This document shows, one piece after another, positions 8,487-16,719 of a stretch of 64,000 bases of DNA (positions are counted from its first letter, which is position 1; the number at the start of each line of letters is the position of its first letter). This DNA comes from Sva-07 sp963743825. GTDB taxonomy: Bacteria; Actinomycetota; Acidimicrobiia; Acidimicrobiales; Ilumatobacteraceae. The notes under the pieces are model-generated. The model was not told where the DNA came from. It did no database searches and saw only the letters and a program-made list of their open reading frames with translations. Location: positions 234,341-298,340 of the forward strand of contig CAVURC010000004.1 of the NCBI GenBank assembly GCA_963743825.1. The letters are read 5' to 3'. Both the position numbers and the translations under genes were made by a program.

Positions 8487-10028
8487 ATGACCATCATCGA
8501 CGACGCCCCGCGCGTCATGTCCACCGACGCCCCCACCGACGAAACCGTCGCCTTTCGTGATCTCGGTCTGCCCGACTCGATCGTGCGCCGTCTCGAGAGC
8601 CAGGGCAAGCACAACGCCTTCCCCATCCAGGCCGCCGTCATTCCCGACGCCCTCGCCGGCCGCGACGTCGCCGGCCGCGCCCCTACCGGTTCCGGCAAGA
8701 CACTCGGCTTCGGCCTGCCACTCGTCGCCCGCTTGGTCGATGCCCGCCCGAAGCGTCCGGTCGCCCTCGTCCTCGCCCCCACCCGTGAACTCGCCGAGCA
8801 GATCATGGCCGAGCTGACACCCTTCGCGAAGGCTGCCGGCCACGACGCTGCGTCGGTGTACGGCGGAGTCGGCTACGGCGGACAGCGCAAGGCGCTCGAC
8901 CGCGGTGTCGAACTCGTCGTGGCCTGCCCCGGCCGGCTCGAAGACCTGATGCAGATGCGAGCGATCGATCTGCGTGACGTCGCCACCGTCGTCATCGACG
9001 AAGCCGACCAGATGGCCGACATGGGCTTTCTGCCTGCCGTTCGTCGCATCGTCGAGCAGACGTCGAAGGATCGCCAGGTCCTGTTGTTCTCGGCCACGCT
9101 CGACGGTCCCGTGGCCAAGCTCGTTGCCGACTTCCAGCACAATCCGGTGCGTCACGAGGTCGGTCCCAAGGGTCCCGACGTTCACGCTGCACAGCACCAT
9201 TTCTGGGTGGTCGATCGTGAGCAGCGCGTCAACACCACTGCCGATGTGATCCAGCGTCTCGGCGCCACCATCGTGTTCACCCGCACGCGTCACGGCGCCG
9301 ATCGCCTCGCCAAGCAGCTCGGTCGCAGTGGCGTCACTGCCGAGCCGATCCACGGCGGTCGCAGCCAGGGTCAGCGTGACCGTGCCCTCGCCTCGTTCAA
9401 GAAGGGGCAGGCATCGGCGCTGATCGCCACCGACGTCGCCGCTCGCGGCATCCACGTCAACGGCGTCAATGCCGTCGTCCACTACGACCCGCCGGCCGAG
9501 GACGCCACCTACCTGCACCGTTCGGGCCGTACTGCACGCGCCGGCGCCATGGGCACCGTGGTGTCGCTGATCGACCAGAGCCAGAAGAAGGACACCATGA
9601 AGATGCAGCGCGGCATCGGCATCAACGAGCCGATCACCTCGGCTCGCGTCAACGATCTCGTGATCCACGCTGCACCGACGGTCGCCAAGCAGGCGCAAAC
9701 CGTCGACGTCGACGTCGAGCATCGCCAGACGCGGATCGTGCGTGATGCGACGCCGGCGCGCGTGTCGGCGCCACAGGCTGACACTGGCCGACCGGTCCCG
9801 ACCGGGAACGCGGCCGACGCGAAGGGCACGGTCAAGTTCTTCAACTCGGGCCGCGGCTACGGCTTCATCACGCCAGACGATGGCGCCAAGGACCTCTTCG
9901 TCCACTTCTCGGTCATCGTCAACGATGGCTTCAAGACGCTCGACAACGGCGCCCGCGTCGACTTCGAGGTCCGCGAGGGCCGCAACGGTCAAGAAGCCTT
10001 CGACGTCCGCGTCGTCCCGTTCGACTGA
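8487..10028 (+). CDS. DEAD-box RNA helicase with C-terminal cold-shock domain
   Basis: ATP-dependent RNA helicase of 513 residues. Motifs in order: Walker A APTGSGKT (65-72), PTREL (98-102), DEAD (171-174), SAT (202-204), ATDVAARGI (about 314-322) and HRSGRTARAG (344-353). After a linker the last 68 residues form a cold-shock domain: KGTVKFFNSGRGYGFI (446-461) and LFVHFS (470-475), with both RNA-binding motifs intact. The fusion suggests an RNA chaperone-helicase for structured mRNAs, perhaps in the cold. The start at 8487 is set by AGAGGAG upstream, and the 161-base gap before it implies a real 5' leader, with TAGGTT near 8382 a candidate -10. A strong hairpin follows the gene. Confidence 0.95.
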   Translation: MTIIDDAPRVMSTDAPTDETVAFRDLGLPDSIVRRLESQGKHNAFPIQAAVIPDALAGRDVAGRAPTGSGKTLGFGLPLVARLVDARPKRPVALVLAPTRELAEQIMAELTPFAKAAGHDAASVYGGVGYGGQRKALDRGVELVVACPGRLEDLMQMRAIDLRDVATVVIDEADQMADMGFLPAVRRIVEQTSKDRQVLLFSATLDGPVAKLVADFQHNPVRHEVGPKGPDVHAAQHHFWVVDREQRVNTTADVIQRLGATIVFTRTRHGADRLAKQLGRSGVTAEPIHGGRSQGQRDRALASFKKGQASALIATDVAARGIHVNGVNAVVHYDPPAEDATYLHRSGRTARAGAMGTVVSLIDQSQKKDTMKMQRGIGINEPITSARVNDLVIHAAPTVAKQAQTVDVDVEHRQTRIVRDATPARVSAPQADTGRPVPTGNAADAKGTVKFFNSGRGYGFITPDDGAKDLFVHFSVIVNDGFKTLDNGARVDFEVREGRNGQEAFDVRVVPFD

Positions 10029-10041
10029 TCACCGTCACGGT

Positions 10042-10082
10042 CGATGAGTTTCGGCGTGCACAGGTCGCGCCGAAACTCATCG
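10042..10082. terminator. Perfect 15-bp hairpin between helicase and mannosidase genes
   Basis: CGATGAGTTTCGGCG (10042-10056) and its exact reverse complement at 10068-10082 flank an 11-base loop. It starts 14 bases after the helicase stop codon and ends just before the mannosidase -10 box. No T tract. Confidence 0.6.
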
Positions 10083-10085
10083 GAA

Positions 10086-10091
10086 TAGGGT
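10086..10091 (+). promoter_or_regulatory. -10 box (TAGGGT) of leaderless alpha-mannosidase transcript
   Basis: TAGGGT ends six bases before the GTG start at 10098, and no Shine-Dalgarno sequence fits. The spacing matches eleven other genes in the window. Confidence 0.5.
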
Positions 10092-10097
10092 CGCCGT

Positions 10098-13000
10098 GTG
10101 CACAACGATCGGGACCTCGTCGACAAGCGCATCCAACGTGAGCTGTGGGAGCGGGTCCTCCCGCTCGTCCACGTCGACCGTCGACCACTGACCATCGAAG
10201 CCGGCGCCGACCTCGACCACCTCGAACCATTCGAGGCCGGGTCGTCGTGGGGTGCGCCGTGGGCGACGACGTGGTTCCGGCTGTCAGGTGAGATACCGCC
10301 CGAGTGGGCAGGTCGTCGCGTCGAGGCCGTCATCGACCTCGGCTTCCATCCCAACGCCGCCGGCTTCCAGTGCGAAGGCCTCGTCGTCGACGTTGCCGAC
10401 GACGGCTCCTTCCGGCCGCTCCAGGGCATCCATCCGCGCCGGACCAACTACGCGGTCGAGGCTGTCGCCGGTCCGCTCGTGCTCCACCTGGAGGCGGCCT
10501 CGAACCCGATGTTCCCGTCGTACACGCCGTCGCATCTCGGCTCGCTCGACACTGCTGGTGACCGTCTGCTGTACCGCTTCCGTCAGGCCTCGCTCGTGGT
10601 CGTCGACTCGCAGGCCGAAGCGCTCGCCTACGACATCGAGGTGCTCGACGGTGTGATGCGCACGATGCGTCTCGACGACCCGCGCCGAGCTCGCCTCCAA
10701 CGGGTCCTCGCCCAGACGCTCGACCGGATCCCGGATGTCGCCGCCGCCCAGCGGATGATCGCGCCGGCGATGGCCGAGGACTTCGGCGACGCCGTCCGGC
10801 ACCGCTCGGTCGCCATCGGCCATGCGCACATCGATACCGCCTGGTTGTGGCCCTTGCGGGAAACCAAGCGCAAGGTCACGCGGACGTTCTCCTCCGCCGT
10901 CGCCCTCATGGATGACTACCCGGAGTACATGTTCTGTGCGTCGTCCGCCCAGCACTACACGTGGATCGAGGAACGTCACCCCGATCTGTTCGGGAAGATC
11001 GTCGAGCGCGTCGAGCGGGGCCAGTGGATCCCGGTCGGCGGGATGTGGGTCGAGGCCGACATGAACCTGCCGTCGGGCGAGAGCCTGGTTCGCCAGATCG
11101 TGTTCGGGCAGCGCTATTTCGAGGAGAAGTTCGGTGTTCGCTGCACCGAGGTGTGGATCCCCGACGTGTTCGGCTATCCCGGCGGTCTGCCGCAGGTGTT
11201 CGCCGCGGGCGGCATGGACCGGTTCGTCACCCAGAAGCTGAGTTGGAACAAGCAGAACAAGTTCCCGCACAGCACGTTCTGGTGGGAGGGCCTCGACGGA
11301 ACGAAGGTGCTCACCCACTTCCCGCCGGTCGACACATACAACGCCGAGATCACACCGGCCGAATTCTCGTTCTCGGTCACCAACTTCCGCGACCACGCGT
11401 GGAGCAAGGACTCGCTGATGCCGTTCGGCCACGGCGACGGGGGCGGTGGTCCTACTCGGGAGATGCTGGAGCGCGCTCGCCGGCTGGCGCACATCGACGC
11501 CCGAGCGACGCTGGAGGTCGGCACCCCTGCGGCGATGTTCGAACGGATCGAACAGGATGTCGGGCGAGGCGCACCGACGCCGGTGTGGCGTGGTGAGCTG
11601 TACTTCGAGACCCATCGAGGAACGCTGACGAGCCAGTTGAAGACGAAGCTCGGCAACCGGCGCTGCGAACGCCTGCTGGTCGAAGCCGAACTCTGGGCGG
11701 CCACCCTCGGCCGCCCGGCCGAGGTCGATCATCTGTGGAAGCAGGTGCTCACCCAGCAGTTCCACGACATCCTGCCGGGCTCGTCGATCGCGTGGGTGCA
11801 TCAGGATGCGGAGGCGGTCTTCGCCGACGTGGGGGCAGAACTGGAGGTCCGCATCGCGGATCTGCTCGGCGAACTCGGCGCCGGCGTCATCGTCGCGAAC
11901 CCGTCCGACTCGGCTGTCGACGAGGTCGTCATCGTCGACGACTCCTTCATCGACGACGGGCTCGAGGGGCAGCGACTCGCCGACGGCACGACGGCGGTGC
12001 GCCTCGCCGTGCCGGCGCTCGGTGTCGCCCCATTCGTGGCGCTGCCCGTCGACGACCGTGTCGTGCTGTCCGACTCGTCGATGACCAACCAGCACCTCGC
12101 CGTGCGTTGGGATGCGTTCGGGAACATCACCTCGATCATCGACCTCGCCCACACTCGCGAGATCGTCCCGAGCGGCGAGTTGGCCGCGGTGCTCGAGCTG
12201 GCCCCCGACCATCCCGTCGAGTACGACGCATGGGACCTCGAATCGTGGACCCGCGCCGGGGCGCGGGCGCTGACCGACTCTGCCGAGGTGACGATCCTCG
12301 ACTCCGGACCACTCGTCGGTCGCGTGCGCGTCGAGCGCCGCTTCGGACCGTCGTCGTCGACCATCACCTACGAGCTACGCGCCGACAGCGCGCAACTCGA
12401 GGTCCACGTGGAACTCGACTGGCACCACGACGAGCATCTGTTGTCGATGGCATTCCCGCTCGACGTGCGCGCCGACGTGGCGATGTGCGACATCCAGTTC
12501 GGTGTCGTCGCTCGTCCGACCCATCCGTCGAGTCCGTGGGACGCTGCGAAGTTCGAGGTGTGCGCGCACCGTTATGTCGACGTGGCCGAACCCGACTTCG
12601 GTGTGGCGATCCTCAACACCGGCCGCTACGGACACAACGTGTTCGACGGTGGCGTCAGGGTGAGCCTCGCGAGGGCTGCGAACTACCCCGACCCACACGC
12701 CGATCGCGGCCACCACGAGGTGACGCTGGCGATCCGTCCGCATGGTGCAGGCCTGGCCGACGTGCGCGCCGCAGCGGCGCGCCTCAACTCGCCGTTGCGG
12801 GTCGTGAACGGCACGGGCAACGGTACGGTCGCCGCGGCAACGCCGGTCGTCGTGGTGAGTGGCCCCGACGGCGGCGCTGCTCCCGGCGTGGAGGTCGACG
12901 CCGTCAAGCTTGCCGACGACGGCTCCGGCGATCTGATCGTGCGGCTCCACGAGGCGTGCGGCAATCGAATCCGGATCTCGGTGGCGACCCCGCAGCGGAT

Positions 13001-13154
13001 CACCGCAGCCTGGCGGTGCGACCTGTTGGAGGAGCCCGAGACGGGCGAAGAGGTCGGTGACGGGATCGTCGCCATCACGCTGCGTCCGTTCCAGATCGTC
13101 ACGCTGCGCCTTCGCCGCTCGGCCACCGCCGACGGCCGCTCACTCGTCGACTGA
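10098..13154 (+). CDS. Alpha-mannosidase, glycoside hydrolase family 38
   Basis: Zinc-dependent hydrolase of alpha-mannosides, 1018 residues, of the large cytosolic/bacterial GH38 type. The zinc site GHAHIDTAW has His242, His244 and Asp246. The nucleophile is Asp356 in WIPDVFGYPGGLPQ. The helical middle domain includes QFHDILPGSSI, followed by beta-sandwich domains. No signal peptide is visible, so it should act in the cytoplasm on imported mannose-containing oligosaccharides. The GTG start gives HNDRDLVDKRIQRELWERV, typical of the N-terminal domain. It ends directly against the stop codon of the convergent M20 gene. No transporter or other glycosidase is adjacent. Confidence 0.95.
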   Translation: MHNDRDLVDKRIQRELWERVLPLVHVDRRPLTIEAGADLDHLEPFEAGSSWGAPWATTWFRLSGEIPPEWAGRRVEAVIDLGFHPNAAGFQCEGLVVDVADDGSFRPLQGIHPRRTNYAVEAVAGPLVLHLEAASNPMFPSYTPSHLGSLDTAGDRLLYRFRQASLVVVDSQAEALAYDIEVLDGVMRTMRLDDPRRARLQRVLAQTLDRIPDVAAAQRMIAPAMAEDFGDAVRHRSVAIGHAHIDTAWLWPLRETKRKVTRTFSSAVALMDDYPEYMFCASSAQHYTWIEERHPDLFGKIVERVERGQWIPVGGMWVEADMNLPSGESLVRQIVFGQRYFEEKFGVRCTEVWIPDVFGYPGGLPQVFAAGGMDRFVTQKLSWNKQNKFPHSTFWWEGLDGTKVLTHFPPVDTYNAEITPAEFSFSVTNFRDHAWSKDSLMPFGHGDGGGGPTREMLERARRLAHIDARATLEVGTPAAMFERIEQDVGRGAPTPVWRGELYFETHRGTLTSQLKTKLGNRRCERLLVEAELWAATLGRPAEVDHLWKQVLTQQFHDILPGSSIAWVHQDAEAVFADVGAELEVRIADLLGELGAGVIVANPSDSAVDEVVIVDDSFIDDGLEGQRLADGTTAVRLAVPALGVAPFVALPVDDRVVLSDSSMTNQHLAVRWDAFGNITSIIDLAHTREIVPSGELAAVLELAPDHPVEYDAWDLESWTRAGARALTDSAEVTILDSGPLVGRVRVERRFGPSSSTITYELRADSAQLEVHVELDWHHDEHLLSMAFPLDVRADVAMCDIQFGVVARPTHPSSPWDAAKFEVCAHRYVDVAEPDFGVAILNTGRYGHNVFDGGVRVSLARAANYPDPHADRGHHEVTLAIRPHGAGLADVRAAAARLNSPLRVVNGTGNGTVAAATPVVVVSGPDGGAAPGVEVDAVKLADDGSGDLIVRLHEACGNRIRISVATPQRITAAWRCDLLEEPETGEEVGDGIVAITLRPFQIVTLRLRRSATADGRSLVD

Positions 13155-14402
13155 TCAGGCGGGGGCGAGGTGGCGCAGTGCGGCGGTCGCGTAGAGCGCG
13201 GTGCCGACGGCCATCGCCGATTCGTCGAACATCACGCGGTTGGAGTGGTTGGGCGCCGCAGTCGCCGGATTGACGCCGTCGGGTGTGCCACCGAGGAACA
13301 TCATCGCGCCGGGCACGTTCTGGAGCACGTAGCTGAAGTCCTCGGCCCCCATCACGGGATGCGGGAGCCGAACGACGCTGTCGGCGCCGACAACATCGCG
13401 GGCCAGATCGAGCGAGAACTCGGCGAACTGGTCGTCGTTGCTGGTCACCGGGTAGCCGTGGACGATGTCGATCTTGCAGTCGCAGCCGTGCGCGGCTGCC
13501 ACACCCTCGGCCACTCGCCGGATGCCGTCGTGGACCTTGGCGCGGGTGCGTTCGCTCGTGGCTCGGATGGTGCCTTCGATCTCGGCGACCTCGGGGATCA
13601 CGTTGTTGGTCGTGCCGGCGGAGATCCGTCCGACGGTGACGACCGATGGATCGAACACGTCGATCGACCTCGTGATCATCGTCTGGAGTGCCTGGACGAT
13701 CTCGCACGCAACCGGGATCGGATCGAGCGCGCGGTGCGGCTCGCTCGCGTGTCCGCCGCGGCCCACGACGCGGATCAGCATCGAGTCGGCCGATGCCATC
13801 ACCGGGCCGCCCCGGCCGCTCACCCAACCGCTCGGCAGCGCCGACGTGATGTGCAACGCGAACGCAGCATCGACCGGCGACGGTGAGCCATCGGAGAGGG
13901 CCGGCACGTCGAGCAGGCCCTCATCGAGCATGAATCGCGCCCCATGGTGGCCCTCCTCGCCGGGCTGGAACATGAACAACACGCGTCCGGCGAGGTCGTC
14001 GCGTCGGTCGCTGAGGACCCGTGCGGCGCTCGACAACATCGCCGTGTGGGTGTCGTGCCCGCACGCGTGCATGCAACCATCGACATGCGACGCGAAGTCG
14101 AGGCCGGTGTCCTCGGGCATCGGCAACGCATCCATGTCGCCGCGCAGCAGAATCGTCGGCCCCGGCTTCGATCCCTCGAGCAACGCGACGATGCCGCTGG
14201 TCGACTCGTGTGTGGTGACTGCGAGCGGCAGCCCTTCGAGCGATTCGAGCACCCGGTCGCGGGTGATCGGGAGTTCGTTGCCGAGCTCGGGCCATTCGTG
14301 CAGCGTGCGTCGCAACGCAACGGTGTCGCCGAGCAGATCGGCGGCCTGCGCCCGCACCGATCTGATCATTTCGCGGTCGGGGGCCTCCATCGGGTCGGTC
14401 AT
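13155..14402 (-). CDS. M20-family amidohydrolase/peptidase
   Basis: Binuclear-metal hydrolase of N-acyl amino acids or similar amides, 415 residues. Metal ligands fit the amidohydrolase subgroup: Cys114 and His116 in CMHACGHDTH, the Glu pair in FQPGEEG (149-150), His in ALHITSALPSGW, and the late His in APNHSNRVMFDE. A dimerisation insert (about 205-320) contains GRGGHASEPHRALDP. This subgroup includes hippurate hydrolase, indole-acetyl-amino-acid hydrolases and N-acetyl-diaminopimelate deacetylase, so the substrate stays open. The ATG start is fixed by a TACCAT box six bases upstream. Its stop codon abuts that of the convergent mannosidase gene. Confidence 0.93.
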   Translation of the reverse strand: MTDPMEAPDREMIRSVRAQAADLLGDTVALRRTLHEWPELGNELPITRDRVLESLEGLPLAVTTHESTSGIVALLEGSKPGPTILLRGDMDALPMPEDTGLDFASHVDGCMHACGHDTHTAMLSSAARVLSDRRDDLAGRVLFMFQPGEEGHHGARFMLDEGLLDVPALSDGSPSPVDAAFALHITSALPSGWVSGRGGPVMASADSMLIRVVGRGGHASEPHRALDPIPVACEIVQALQTMITRSIDVFDPSVVTVGRISAGTTNNVIPEVAEIEGTIRATSERTRAKVHDGIRRVAEGVAAAHGCDCKIDIVHGYPVTSNDDQFAEFSLDLARDVVGADSVVRLPHPVMGAEDFSYVLQNVPGAMMFLGGTPDGVNPATAAPNHSNRVMFDESAMAVGTALYATAALRHLAPA

Positions 14403-14408
14403 CGTCGC

Positions 14409-14414
14409 ATGGTA
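14409..14414 (-). promoter_or_regulatory. -10 box (TACCAT) of leaderless M20 gene transcript
   Basis: On the minus strand TACCAT is followed by six bases and the ATG at 14402. No ribosome site lies between them. Confidence 0.5.
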
Positions 14415-14491
14415 GGCGTTCCCCGCGAGCGGTGTCGCCGCCCACTGGCGCCGTGCCGACGAACCCGTCGTCGGCGACAGGAGGAATCAGC

Positions 14492-14765
14492 ATGATCACG
14501 TACGGAGCGAACCCTGAGCAGCTCACGAACCTCGGTACCACGTTGACTCGACAGATCGATGTGATCTCTGCAGGTGATGTCGACCGTCGATGGAGCCCTG
14601 AACGCAACCACATGGACCGGGCCGGCCCGAGATCGATTCGTGGAGGATTGGAACGGGAACTTCAAGCAGGCGCTCAACAAGCTCAACGACGCGTTCGGCC
14701 TGGCCGGTCGCGGGTGCGTCACCCGGTCGGAGGAGGTGCGCCGCATCCTGGGCGCCGGCGTCTGA
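14492..14765 (+). pseudogene. WXG100-family (ESAT-6-like) protein, one frameshift
   Basis: Small helical-hairpin protein of the type VII secretion substrate family. The repaired protein has about 90 residues: MITYGANPEQLTNLGTTL, then a helix into ATTWTGPARDRFVEDW with the Trp-x-Gly turn, then a second helix ending VTRSEEVRRILG. An extra G at 14573-14574 (CAGGTG for CAGTG) breaks the frame; removing it gives ISAVMSTV and restores the family pattern. AGGAGG sits upstream of the ATG. No EccC, EccD or other secretion gene is in the window, so it is an orphan here. Confidence 0.75.
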
Positions 14766-14786
14766 CGGGCACCGACACCGACGCTC

Positions 14787-14792
14787 TACGCT
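14787..14792 (+). promoter_or_regulatory. -10 box (TACGCT) of the 14800-16182 operon
   Basis: TACGCT ends seven bases before the GTG at 14800 and no Shine-Dalgarno sequence intervenes, so the transcript should be leaderless. Confidence 0.5.
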
Positions 14793-14799
14793 GGCCGAC

Positions 14800-15080
14800 G
14801 TGGCATACGTCGAATTCACCATCGAGCCGTTCGTCGAGGGCCGACCCGGCCCCCACGTGACGGCTGCCATCGACGCTGCCCGTCGATCGCGACGATCGAC
14901 GTCGAGATCGGCCCGTTCGGATCGTCGTGCACCGTCGCGATCGAGGGCGTCGGTGCACTCGTCGCAGCGGTGTCCGATGCTGCATTCGCAAATGGCGCCA
15001 CCCATGTCAGCGTCCACGTTGCCCGCGAGACACCGACGGCGCCGCCGGCGTTCCCGATTCCGCAGGGAGGTGCGGAGTGA
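14800..15080 (+). pseudogene. Thiamine-binding (MTH1187/YkoF-like) domain protein, one frameshift
   Basis: First gene of a three-gene operon. The first frame reads AYVEFTIEPFVEGRPGPHVTAAIDAAR and the second continues TIDVEIGPFGSSCTVAIEGV, then SDAAFANGATHVSVHVARE, and stops at 15080. The order 'Vpf..g....v.aaid.....g....vgpfgt..eg....l..av..a...Ga..v.v....' resembles the small ferredoxin-like thiamine-binding family. A base appears to be missing near 14885-14890, unlike the extra bases found elsewhere. The stop TGA overlaps the GTG of the next gene. The family call is tentative; I have no catalytic residue to anchor it. Confidence 0.5.
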
Positions 15081-15457
15081 GTGACCAGGCGCAGGCCCGG
15101 CCCGTGGTGCACCCGCTCATCCGTTCGGTGAAGCCGGTGGTCGACGCCGTCGGGGCGTCGTTCGTGGCGGTGGGCGACATGGAGGCGAGTGACGTGGCGT
15201 TGGTCTGGGATGGCCGCACGATCGCCGGGGTGCGCATGCCACCGTTGCACGGTGCGCTCGATCGGTTGATCGACGCCGTCGAGGCCGAACTCGGCGGGCG
15301 TCTGCCGATGCTGTCGCGCGAGGACAAGCAACGCGCCGTCCGGCTGCTCGACGAGCGCGGTGCGTTCATCCTGCGCCGAGCGGTGGAAGACGTCGCCGAC
15401 GCGATGGGCGTCAGCCGCATCACGGTGTACAACTACCTGAACGCCATTCACCGGTGA
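15077..15457 (+). CDS. Helix-turn-helix protein with YheO-like C-terminus
   Basis: A 126-residue protein starting at GTG 15077, which overlaps the previous stop by four bases, so translation is probably coupled. The N-terminal half (HPLIRSVKPVVDAVGASFVA, then DVALVWDGRTIAGVRMP) is of unknown type. The C-terminal third reads KQRAVRLLDERGAFILRRAV and EDVADAMGVSRITVYNYLNA, which matches the HTH found at the end of YheO-type regulators. A transcriptional regulator is likely. It is followed by a HAD hydrolase, again with a four-base GTGA overlap, suggesting the three products work together. Confidence 0.75.
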   Translation: MSDQAQARPVVHPLIRSVKPVVDAVGASFVAVGDMEASDVALVWDGRTIAGVRMPPLHGALDRLIDAVEAELGGRLPMLSREDKQRAVRLLDERGAFILRRAVEDVADAMGVSRITVYNYLNAIHR

Positions 15458-16182
15458 GCGCCCCGGACGGTGCCGGCCGGCGCATCGACGCGTTCGACGT
15501 CGTCGCGTTCGATGCCGACGACACGCTGTGGCGGAGCGAGGACTCGTTCGTCCACGCTGAACAGCGCTTCGCCGAGCTCGTCGGACCGTACGTGCCGACT
15601 GGCGTCGATCTCGACGCGGCACTCCGGGCGACCGAGAAGGCCGACCTGTCGATCTCCGGGTATGGCGTCAAGGCGTTCACGTTGTCGATGGTCCGCTCTG
15701 CGGTCGAGGTCACCGAGGGTGCGGTGCCCAGCTCGGTCATCGGTGAACTCGTCGATCTCGGGCGCGCCATGCTCACCGAGCCGGTGCATCTGCTGCCCCA
15801 CGTGCCCGAGGTCCTCGCCACGGTGTCGCCGCACACGCGCGTGGCATTGATCACCAAGGGCGACCTCGTCCACCAGACGCGCAAGGTCACCACGTCGGGC
15901 ATCGAACATCACTTCGCCGACATCGAGATCGTGTTGGAGAAGGATCCCGACACCTACCTCAAGGTCCTGCGCCGGCTCGACGTGGCACCGGAGCGGTTCT
16001 GCATGGTCGGCAACTCGGTGCGCAGCGACGTGCTCCCCGTGATGGCGATCGGTGGCCACGCCGTGCACGTGCCGTACCACATCACGTGGGACCTCGAACG
16101 CGTCGACCATCACGATGAGGACGTCACCGAACTCGCCTCGATCGCCGACGTTCCGTTCTGGCTCGGGATCACCACGTTCTGA
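15454..16182 (+). CDS. HAD-superfamily hydrolase (YjjG-like)
   Basis: Cytoplasmic phosphatase of 242 residues. HAD motifs: I, FDADDTLWRSED (nucleophile and acid Asp at about 21 and 23); II, ALITKGD; III, the Lys in VLEKDPDTYLKVL; IV, VGNSVRSDVLP. A helical cap lies between motifs I and II. DADDTL is typical of the YjjG/noncanonical-nucleotide branch, but the substrate is not determined. GTG at 15454 overlaps the HTH gene's stop. It is the last gene of the operon and ends in a strong hairpin. If the first gene binds thiamine, a phosphatase of a thiamine-related ester is conceivable, but this is only an inference. Confidence 0.85.
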   Translation: MSAPDGAGRRIDAFDVVAFDADDTLWRSEDSFVHAEQRFAELVGPYVPTGVDLDAALRATEKADLSISGYGVKAFTLSMVRSAVEVTEGAVPSSVIGELVDLGRAMLTEPVHLLPHVPEVLATVSPHTRVALITKGDLVHQTRKVTTSGIEHHFADIEIVLEKDPDTYLKVLRRLDVAPERFCMVGNSVRSDVLPVMAIGGHAVHVPYHITWDLERVDHHDEDVTELASIADVPFWLGITTF

Positions 16183-16214
16183 ATGAGACGCGGGGTCAGA
16201 CCCCGCGTCTCATT
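16182..16214 (+). terminator. Strong hairpin at end of HAD operon
   Basis: AATGAGACGCGGGG (16182-16195) pairs exactly with CCCCGCGTCTCATT (16201-16214) around five bases, and GTCTTT follows. The stem includes the last base of the stop codon. Confidence 0.75.
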
Positions 16215-16275
16215 GTCTTTCCGGATGGGCTGGCGGACCTACGATGGGGCGATCTCGACGTGAAGGAGGTCCGAC

Positions 16276-16719
16276 GTGAACAGCGACGATCTGCAACGTC
16301 TGCTCATCGAGCACACCGACGCCTGGAACAGTCATGACATCGACCGATTGATGAGCTTGTTCGCCGACGATTGCGTGTTCGACGCTTCCGGCGGACCCGA
16401 GCATTGCGGCCGCCGGTTCCACGGTCGGGATGAGGTGAGATCGGCGTTCGCCGATGTGTTCCGCTCCATGCCGGACGCGAACTGGGGCGATGCCCGTCAC
16501 TTCGTGCTGTCCGATGACGTCGGCGTGTCGGAGTGGCGACTGACCGCCACGCTGCTCGACGGCGGACGGATCGATGTCCTCGGCTGTGATTTCCTCACCG
16601 TTCGCGACGACAAGATCGTTCGGAAGAACTCCTTCCGAAAGCAGCGACCCCTTCAGTCAGAGGCGCAGGAGCTGCACGTGGTCGACACGGTGGTCGGCGG
16701 TCTTGTGCACGACGAGTGA
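16276..16719 (+). CDS. NTF2-like (SnoaL) domain protein
   Basis: A 147-residue cone-shaped alpha+beta fold protein. The first helix and turn read HTDAWNSHDIDRLMSLFADDCVF, typical of the SnoaL/NTF2 family, followed by FHGRDEVRSAFADVF, WGDARHFV and a C-terminal strand with FLTVRDDKIVRKNSF. Members are ketosteroid isomerase-like enzymes or binding proteins; no catalytic Asp/His pair can be assigned with confidence. AAGGAGGTCC directly upstream of GTG 16276 fixes the start, and TACGAT at 16240-16245 is a likely -10. The last 21 codons overlap the 3' end of the convergent coaA gene. Confidence 0.85.
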   Translation: MNSDDLQRLLIEHTDAWNSHDIDRLMSLFADDCVFDASGGPEHCGRRFHGRDEVRSAFADVFRSMPDANWGDARHFVLSDDVGVSEWRLTATLLDGGRIDVLGCDFLTVRDDKIVRKNSFRKQRPLQSEAQELHVVDTVVGGLVHDE

